From Chloroflexota bacterium (GTDB taxonomy: Bacteria; Chloroflexota; UBA11872; VXNJ01): a stretch of 10,034 nt of DNA. The DNA is taken from assembly GCA_026708165.1 (NCBI GenBank), contig JAPOVO010000377.1, forward strand, positions 1-10,034, given 5' to 3'. Positions 5,426-10,034 of this stretch are shown here, one piece after another. Position 1 is the first letter of the stretch. Each line of letters starts with the position of its first letter. The notes under the pieces are model-generated. The model did no database searches, was not told the DNA's origin, and worked only from the letters and a program-made list of their open reading frames with translations. A program made the position numbers and the translations under genes.

Positions 5426-7355
5426 AAAGCGATTCCTTGAGCGCCAGGGCGGCCGGTTTGCTCATTCCCTTGACGCTCGCCAGCTCATCAACTCCGGCCT
5501 CGCGGATGCGGCTCAGCGAGCCGAACTTTCGATATAGAGCGCGCTTGCGTTTGGGGCCGATTCCGGGGATCTCGTCGAGAATCGATCTCCGGCCCGCCTT
5601 CGTCCTGAGCCGGATGTGAAAGCTGACCGCGAATCTATGCGCCTCGTCGCGGATGCGCTGCAACAGGTGAAGTCCGTCGGACGAAGCCGGTAACAGAATC
5701 GGCGACGGACTTGCAGGCAAGAAAAGCTCTTCGCGTTTCTTGGCGATCGCCGCCGTGGGCAAGCCGTCGACGCCCACCTCATGCATCGCCTTCAACGCCG
5801 CCGAAAGCTGCCCCTTGCCGCCGTCGATGAGTATCAGGTCGGGGACCGAATTCCACTCTTTGCTGGTACCGACCGATTCCTCCGCGTTCTCGGGAAGCGG
5901 CGCGGCGGGATCGAAGTCTGTTAGCGGCACGCGCTTTAGCGCCCGGACGCCAAGTCCTCCTCCGTCTTTCCGACCGCCGGCCTCGGCGAGCCGCTTGAAC
6001 CGGCGGCGAATAACCTCGCGCATGGCCGCGAAGTCGTCGTTTGCGGAACCTCTAATCTTGAATCTCCGGTACTTGCCCTTCTTGGGCACGCCGTCCTCGA
6101 AGACGACCATAGAAGCGACCGTCAACGACCCCTGAATGTGCGATATGTCATAACACTCGATCCGCCGGGGCAAGCGTGGAAGGTCCAAGGCCTGGCCTGC
6201 CTCCAGGAGCGCGTGCCTGAGCCGCCGCGAGCTATTGAGAAGAATGGCCCTATCGGCCTCGAGTGTTTCCCCCGCGTTGGACTCAGCCAGCTTGACAAGC
6301 CGTCTCAGAACTCCGCGCTTGGGGACGCGCAGCCGTACGGAGCCTTCCCGCAGCGTCCGAAGCCACGCTGTAAGGATTTCACCGTCGTTCACTCCAGTCG
6401 GGAGCAGAATCTCCCGGGGGACCTCCGGTGCGCGATGGTAGTACTCGCGAACGAACTCGGACGTAATCTCCTCGTCGGTTTCGCCGCCCGTCACTTGCAG
6501 CCGGTAGGTCTCCTGCCCGACGACCTTTCCATTGCGCACGTTCAGCACTTGTCCCATCGCCTCGCGGCCGTCCCTGGCGATGCCGACCACGTCCCGATCA
6601 CCGCGCCGCGGATCGACCATCTTCTGCTCGACAATCACCTTCTCTATCGACCTGATTCGGTCACGCATGAGCGCAGCGGCCTCGAACTTCAGATCCTCCG
6701 CCGCGGTCTTCATAGACTCGCGCATTTTGTCGACCACGTAGTCGGCGCGCCCTTCGAGGAAATCGATGGTCTGATCGATCACGCCTCGATATACCTCAGG
6801 CGTAACGACGCGGATGCAGGGTCCGTTACAGAGGTCGATGTGATACTTGAGGCAGGGACGGTCCCATTCTTTAGCCATATCCAGTGAGCACGTCCGATAC
6901 GGGAACAGCCGGTTTAGCAGCTTGAGCGTCTGGCGAAGCGCCTTGGCGCTGGTGAAGGGGCCGAAGTAGCGGGAGCCGTCGCGAGTGATCTTGCGAGTCG
7001 TGAACACTCGCGGGTAAGTCTCGCCAGTCGTTATTTTTATGTAAAGATACTGCTTGTCGTCCCTGAACATGATATTGTAGCGGGGACGGTGGCGCTTGAT
7101 CAAATTGATCTCAAGAAGGAGCGCTTCGATCTCGGAATCGGTGACGAGGGTCTCGATATCCTGCACAGCCTGAACGAGACTAACGGTCTTGGGCGAAAAG
7201 CCGCGCTGACCGCCAAAATACGACCGGACGCGGGTTTTGAGACAGGCCGCCTTTCCAACGTAGAGGACTCGCCCGGCGCTGTTCCTGAAAAGGTAAGCGC
7301 CCGGTCTGGCCGGCAAGGCGTGGAGCTTTTCGTCTATGGCTTCGGCAGTTAACAA
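5424..7355 (-). CDS. uvrC: Excinuclease ABC subunit C
   Basis: UvrC makes both incisions around a lesion after loading by UvrA and UvrB in nucleotide-excision repair. The protein has 643 residues. The GIY-YIG domain spans about 16-93 (PGAYLF, LYVGKA, Glu82). Cys156, Cys168, Cys176 and Cys180 have the same spacing as the iron-sulfur cluster cysteines of E. coli UvrC. The UvrB-binding UVR helix pair is at about 204-240. The RNase H-like nuclease shows CYDISH (Asp403), DDFAAM (Asp440/441), LILIDGGKGQL (Asp511) and EAHRFA (His573). Two helix-hairpin-helix motifs end the protein (IPGIGPKRKRAL at 596-607, then VKGMSKPAA). All key residues are present. About 45 residues at 457-503 form an extra linker compared with E. 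coli. The start is TTG: a TGA lies six codons upstream, there is no ATG or GTG before the domain, and no clear Shine-Dalgarno is seen. Confidence 0.97.
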   Translation of the reverse strand: MLTAEAIDEKLHALPARPGAYLFRNSAGRVLYVGKAACLKTRVRSYFGGQRGFSPKTVSLVQAVQDIETLVTDSEIEALLLEINLIKRHRPRYNIMFRDDKQYLYIKITTGETYPRVFTTRKITRDGSRYFGPFTSAKALRQTLKLLNRLFPYRTCSLDMAKEWDRPCLKYHIDLCNGPCIRVVTPEVYRGVIDQTIDFLEGRADYVVDKMRESMKTAAEDLKFEAAALMRDRIRSIEKVIVEQKMVDPRRGDRDVVGIARDGREAMGQVLNVRNGKVVGQETYRLQVTGGETDEEITSEFVREYYHRAPEVPREILLPTGVNDGEILTAWLRTLREGSVRLRVPKRGVLRRLVKLAESNAGETLEADRAILLNSSRRLRHALLEAGQALDLPRLPRRIECYDISHIQGSLTVASMVVFEDGVPKKGKYRRFKIRGSANDDFAAMREVIRRRFKRLAEAGGRKDGGGLGVRALKRVPLTDFDPAAPLPENAEESVGTSKEWNSVPDLILIDGGKGQLSAALKAMHEVGVDGLPTAAIAKKREELFLPASPSPILLPASSDGLHLLQRIRDEAHRFAVSFHIRLRTKAGRRSILDEIPGIGPKRKRALYRKFGSLSRIREAGVDELASVKGMSKPAALALKESL

Positions 7356-7399
7356 TCGCGGCCGCCGGAATCAACTATCGCCAACTGGCTGCATCATCG

Positions 7400-7426
7400 A
7401 TTGTATTTGACGGCGACCGCGGTCAG
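7400..7426 (-). promoter_or_regulatory. Candidate uvrC promoter
   Basis: On the minus strand, CTGACC (7426-7421) and TACAAT (7405-7400) match the sigma-70 hexamers at five of six positions or nearly so. The 15-base spacer is shorter than optimal. It would leave a leader of about 40 bases before the TTG start. The dyad at 7409-7431 covers its -35 and spacer, so a protein binding there could block it. No SOS (LexA) box was recognised. Confidence 0.3.
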
Positions 7427-7431
7427 CCGTC
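7409..7431. promoter_or_regulatory. 23-base dyad between divergent uvrC and TIM-barrel gene
   Basis: GACGGC (7409-7414) and GCCGTC (7426-7431) flank the perfect 10-bp palindrome GACCGCGGTC (7415-7424), with one extra A at 7425. The symmetry is therefore 8 plus half-sites around one centre. It sits 32 bases before the ATG at 7463 and about 54 bases from the uvrC start, where an operator for either gene could lie. It could also form a leader hairpin in the 7463 transcript. There is no U tract. Confidence 0.4.
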
Positions 7432-7462
7432 TGAACTTAAGGATTGAGGATTTAGGCGACAC

Positions 7463-8320
7463 ATGAACATGGATAACCTCTGGCCGGGTTTTGATTTCCA
7501 AGACTGGCGGCAGGCAAAACTGGCAAAGCGAGGCATGTACAACGTCGGGCTGACTGACTGGCAACTGCTGCTTTGTACAGTCCACGGCTACCGCGATCTG
7601 GCCGCCGGAATCGCCCGGCGCGGTGTGGGATTGAGCGTGCATCATCCCTACATCTCCCCGTGGCGGGGATTCCAGCGGCCGCAGTCAAGCTTGTTCCTGC
7701 ATCCCGACGCATCCACTCGTAAGAGATCGTTCGAGTGGCTGGACGATTCGCTGCGCCGAGCCGCCGAGACGGGCTGCCGGTTCGCGGTCACGCACGTGGC
7801 CGATTCGAAAGAACCCATCGACTTCGACTCCGCACGGACGCTCGCCCATGAGGCGGCCGGGTGGATGGCTGAAGCATCCGAGCGGCACGGCGTGGAGGTC
7901 CACATCGAGTTTCTCGGATATCACGGGACGTTTCACCAACCGGCCGAATTCGCCGAACTGATCGAGTCCAACCCGCCGCTCAAGCTATGCCTCGACACTG
8001 GGCACCTTCATCGTTGGGCTCAAATCCACAACGGCGACGAGCAAGCCGCGGTTGGCGTTCTTGAGCCCCACGTCGCGTCGATGCACATTTGGAACATCAG
8101 CTCGGGAGACGAGTTCGCCAAATCCGGTCACATACCCGTGCATCCCTCTCACCGCACTGAAGACGGATATGCCGACGTAGAGTGGGTAATTGGAGAGGTC
8201 GCGAAGGCCAATCCCGAAGTCTCCATAGTCTTCGAACCGACGATTAGAAAAGACACCTCGGAAGAGTTCGTCACCGAGGGCATCGCATGGGTTCGTGGAC
8301 TGGTCGGAAAGTACCCGTAG
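7463..8320 (+). CDS. TIM-barrel protein, xylose isomerase / endonuclease IV-like superfamily
   Basis: This is a 285-residue soluble TIM barrel of the AP_endonuc_2 superfamily, unlike both barrels of the operon. It has a 25-residue N-terminal leader before strand 1 (MYNVGLTDW). Candidate metal ligands fall in the order and spacing of endonuclease IV: His60 (VHHPY), His111 (VTHVAD), Glu149 (HIEFLG), Asp178 and His181 (LCLDTGH), His208 (SMHIWN), His227/His230 (VHPSHR) and Glu258 (FEPT). The endonuclease IV D-R-H motif is not exact, and the region after Glu149 differs from Nfo, so a sugar isomerase or epimerase is at least as likely. The ATG at 7463 has weak purine-rich sites (GAGGA at 7446-7450, AGG at 7454-7456). 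Upstream is divergent uvrC. Downstream is an 82-base gap before a membrane protein, so it is probably transcribed alone. The fold is well supported, the function is not assigned. Confidence 0.87.
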   Translation: MNMDNLWPGFDFQDWRQAKLAKRGMYNVGLTDWQLLLCTVHGYRDLAAGIARRGVGLSVHHPYISPWRGFQRPQSSLFLHPDASTRKRSFEWLDDSLRRAAETGCRFAVTHVADSKEPIDFDSARTLAHEAAGWMAEASERHGVEVHIEFLGYHGTFHQPAEFAELIESNPPLKLCLDTGHLHRWAQIHNGDEQAAVGVLEPHVASMHIWNISSGDEFAKSGHIPVHPSHRTEDGYADVEWVIGEVAKANPEVSIVFEPTIRKDTSEEFVTEGIAWVRGLVGKYP

Positions 8321-8330
8321 CACGGCGAGA

Positions 8331-8362
8331 TTGACGGCAAACCGTCTCTGAACCAGTAAAAT
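8331..8362 (+). promoter_or_regulatory. Small hairpin and weak promoter candidate before the AI-2E gene
   Basis: GACGG (8333-8337) and CCGTC (8342-8346) can form a 5-bp stem with a CAAA loop shortly after the stop at 8320. It lacks a T tract, so termination there would be weak. TTGACG at 8331-8336 and TAAAAT at 8357-8362 are good hexamers but 20 bases apart, longer than a sigma-70 spacer should be. The AT-rich stretch at 8357-8370 is the most promoter-like spot in the gap. Confidence 0.2.
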
Positions 8363-8402
8363 TTACCTTTACCCGCTAGACGCTTGGGGCCGTGAGGGCT
8401 GC

Positions 8403-9551
8403 TTGGACTCCAAAAAGCTGCAAAACACCCTAATCCTGCTCGGAATCGCCGTGGCGGTCATCTGGCTTGGGCAGTTTCTATGGAATCTGGGCGGCCAGTT
8501 CGGGACGGCGATCCTCATCTTTTTGCTCGCCTGGATCGTGAGCTTTGCCGTCTCTCCGACGGTCCGGCGCCTGGAACGCCTCAGGCTGTCGAGATTTCCG
8601 GCAACGGCCATCGTCTATCTCGCGCTGGCGGGAGCCAGCGTCGCCGCCGCCTTGTTCGTGGTGCCGCCGGTGCTGCACGACCTGGCGGGCATCACCACGC
8701 GGATTAGCGACTACGGCGACGACATGCAGCGCTGGGCCGACGACGTCATCCAATGGCTGGAGAGCATCGGTATTCCGGAATCGGCGCTGAAGGACGCCCT
8801 GGGCGACCTCGGATCGAACTTTGCCGACCTCGGCGCGACCGCCCTGAGCGGCCTGATTGGTGCACTCACCGGAATTGCGACGGCAGTGCTGGTCTTCTTC
8901 ATGACGCTGATCGTGTCGTTCTACCTGGTACTCGACTGGGACAGGGCGCTGGCCCGTTTCGAGAAGTCTCTGCCAGGCGTTTGGGGAGGGGAGTTCCGAC
9001 AGGCGGTGCAGGCCGTGGAGGTAACGTTCGCGGGCTTCCTGCGCGGCCAGCTGACCGAGTCGACATTGTTCGGAATAGCGGTCGCAGTAGTTATGTTGAT
9101 CGCGGGTCTCGACTACGTGATCGTCATTGCGATCTTCTCGGGCCTGGTACTCGCCGTTCCGTTCGCGGGCCCCGTATTGGGCGTGCTGGCCCCCGTCCTG
9201 GTAGCGCTTCTGACCTCTCCGACCGTCGCGCTGTGGGTCGGGATAGCGCTATTGGCTTTGCAAGTCATCCTCGAAAACGTAGTCAAGACGAGAGTAATTG
9301 GCAGCGCGGTGGGAATTCATCCGCTGGTGGTCATCGCCTCGGTGCTTGTGGGTACGGCTGCGGCCGGATTCTGGGGAGCGGTATTTGCGGTTCCATTCGG
9401 TGCGCTGGTCTATTTCGCGATCAGGGCTGCTTACACGAGATGGGTCTCCGTCGTCCGCAATGCCGAAGCAGACCGTACGCCGTCCGACTCGCCGACAGAA
9501 GAACATCCGCAACAAGTGACAGGCGAAGCCGCCGGGGGCAAGCCCGAGTAG
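8403..9551 (+). CDS. AI-2E / PerM-family transporter
   Basis: This is a polytopic inner-membrane protein of 382 residues. The family was named for export of the signal autoinducer-2 (TqsA), but many members are uncharacterised or act as ion antiporters. TM helices lie near 8-30, 34-52, 66-90, 153-177, 222-243, 244-268, 274-291 and 305-340. A soluble, helical periplasmic-type stretch lies at about 92-150. Family marks are FLRGQLTES (212-220), PFAGPVLG (253-260), and LENVVKTRVIG then GIHPLVV (290-310) before the last helices. The C-tail from about 353 is hydrophilic and rich in Pro, Glu and Gly. The start is TTG: GAGGG lies four bases upstream, and there is no ATG, GTG or TTG in frame back to the TGA at 8349. 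It is followed after 16 bases by an ABC exporter gene, probably in one transcript. No luxS or other quorum-sensing gene is nearby. Confidence 0.92.
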   Translation: MDSKKLQNTLILLGIAVAVIWLGQFLWNLGGQFGTAILIFLLAWIVSFAVSPTVRRLERLRLSRFPATAIVYLALAGASVAAALFVVPPVLHDLAGITTRISDYGDDMQRWADDVIQWLESIGIPESALKDALGDLGSNFADLGATALSGLIGALTGIATAVLVFFMTLIVSFYLVLDWDRALARFEKSLPGVWGGEFRQAVQAVEVTFAGFLRGQLTESTLFGIAVAVVMLIAGLDYVIVIAIFSGLVLAVPFAGPVLGVLAPVLVALLTSPTVALWVGIALLALQVILENVVKTRVIGSAVGIHPLVVIASVLVGTAAAGFWGAVFAVPFGALVYFAIRAAYTRWVSVVRNAEADRTPSDSPTEEHPQQVTGEAAGGKPE

Positions 9552-9567
9552 AACAAAAGGTGCAGAC

Positions 9568-10034
9568 CTGAAGACGCTTCTTCGGCTTCTCAGCTATCAG
9601 CGGCCGCATAAGTTATACATCGCCGGGGGACTGCTCGCCTGGGTGGGCGCAATCGCCGCCGACGTGGCCGGACCTCAGGCCATACGCCTGGCGATCGACC
9701 GCGGAATCGCCGACGAGAACACAACTCTGATACTCGTGTTCGCCGCCACGGCAGCGGGACTGCTCGTCGCCCGCGGAATTCTTACTGCGGTGCACGACTT
9801 CCTGATTCAGTACATGGCGCACAAGGTCTCGCGCGACATGCGAAACGAGTATTTCAACCATCTACAGACACTCTCCTACTCGTATTACGACAGAGCGAAC
9901 TCCGGCGACCTGATTTCACGGGCCGTCAGCGACATCGAGTCGGCGCGCATGGCCGTCGGCATGGGTCTCTTTCAGATCATCACCGTCACCGGGACGTTCG
10001 TGGTCGTCTTCATCGCCATGGTCCTCACCAACTG
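9568..10034 (+). CDS. ABC exporter half-transporter, N-terminal part (runs off the window)
   Basis: The first 155 codons of a type IV ABC exporter (MsbA/MDR-like, membrane domain fused to ATPase) are present; the nucleotide-binding domain lies beyond the window. TM1 is at about 15-36, TM2 at about 53-72 and TM3 at about 133-153. The intracellular coupling region is typical: YDRANSGDLISRAVSDIES at about 107-125. An in-frame TGA lies at 9517, with no ATG, GTG or TTG between it and the conserved N-terminus (KTLLRLLSYQRPHK). The only workable start is CTG at 9568, with AAAAGG seven bases upstream. A later GTG or ATG would remove TM1 or more. The reading frame continues the AI-2E operon after 16 bases. 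The usual substrates of such exporters are lipids, peptides or drugs, and nothing here specifies one. A sequencing error at the start codon is possible. Confidence 0.88.
   Translation, partial: MKTLLRLLSYQRPHKLYIAGGLLAWVGAIAADVAGPQAIRLAIDRGIADENTTLILVFAATAAGLLVARGILTAVHDFLIQYMAHKVSRDMRNEYFNHLQTLSYSYYDRANSGDLISRAVSDIESARMAVGMGLFQIITVTGTFVVVFIAMVLTN

Noticed and set aside
6138..6887. A 249-codon plus-strand open frame antisense to uvrC
   Set aside because: uvrC is intact with all catalytic residues. The antisense product has no recognisable features.
7180..7374. A minus-strand ATG at 7374 as an alternative uvrC start
   Set aside because: It is in a different frame from uvrC and would need a frameshift. 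The TTG at 7355 gives the complete GIY-YIG domain without one.
8753..9571. A 272-codon plus-strand open frame inside the AI-2E gene in another frame
   Set aside because: The Arg- and Gly-rich translation lacks membrane helices and motifs, while the overlapping frame carries every AI-2E family mark.
8403..10034. AI-2E gene plus ABC gene as an autoinducer-2 signalling locus
   Set aside because: The AI-2E family name does not establish function. There is no luxS, lsr or sensor gene here, and the ABC protein is an exporter of the half-transporter type, not an Lsr importer.

Overview
The window looks like chromosomal DNA from a GC-rich, free-living bacterium. Genes are tightly packed on both strands. 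There are no tRNA or rRNA genes, no CRISPR array, no insertion sequence and no phage genes that I can see. The housekeeping gene uvrC and the generic transporters do not fix the phylum. The half ABC exporter and the mix of Gfo/Idh/MocA and sugar-isomerase genes would suit an uncultured Chloroflexota or a similar lineage, but that is a guess of low confidence.

Layout. A ZIP-family divalent metal transporter lies on the minus strand at 106-978. A 312-base non-coding region follows, with two dyad-symmetric elements. Then comes a compact plus-strand operon of four genes (1291-5408, gaps of 39, 23 and 21 bases): Gfo/Idh/MocA oxidoreductase, xylose-isomerase-like TIM barrel, a second TIM barrel, and a second Gfo/Idh/MocA oxidoreductase. 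It ends 15 bases from the convergent 3' end of uvrC (5424-7355, minus strand, TTG start). Divergent from uvrC, across 107 bases holding a 23-base dyad, is a third TIM-barrel gene with an endonuclease-IV-like set of metal ligands (7463-8320). The window closes with an AI-2E/PerM-family membrane protein (8403-9551, TTG start) and the first 155 codons of an ABC exporter half-transporter that appears to start with CTG (9568 to the window end).

Main interpretation. The four-gene operon has the gene-class composition of the levoglucosan pathway lgdA-lgdB1-lgdB2-lgdC: oxidation at C3, beta-elimination, hydration, then reduction of 3-keto-glucose. The first oxidoreductase also resembles levoglucosan dehydrogenase in its C-terminal half, judged from memory. 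All four proteins keep plausible catalytic residues. I read it as a redox-neutral, non-hydrolytic route that turns an anhydrosugar or glycoside into a free sugar. The exact substrate cannot be read from the sequence, no transporter or regulator gene is linked within the window, and an inositol-type pathway is the main alternative.
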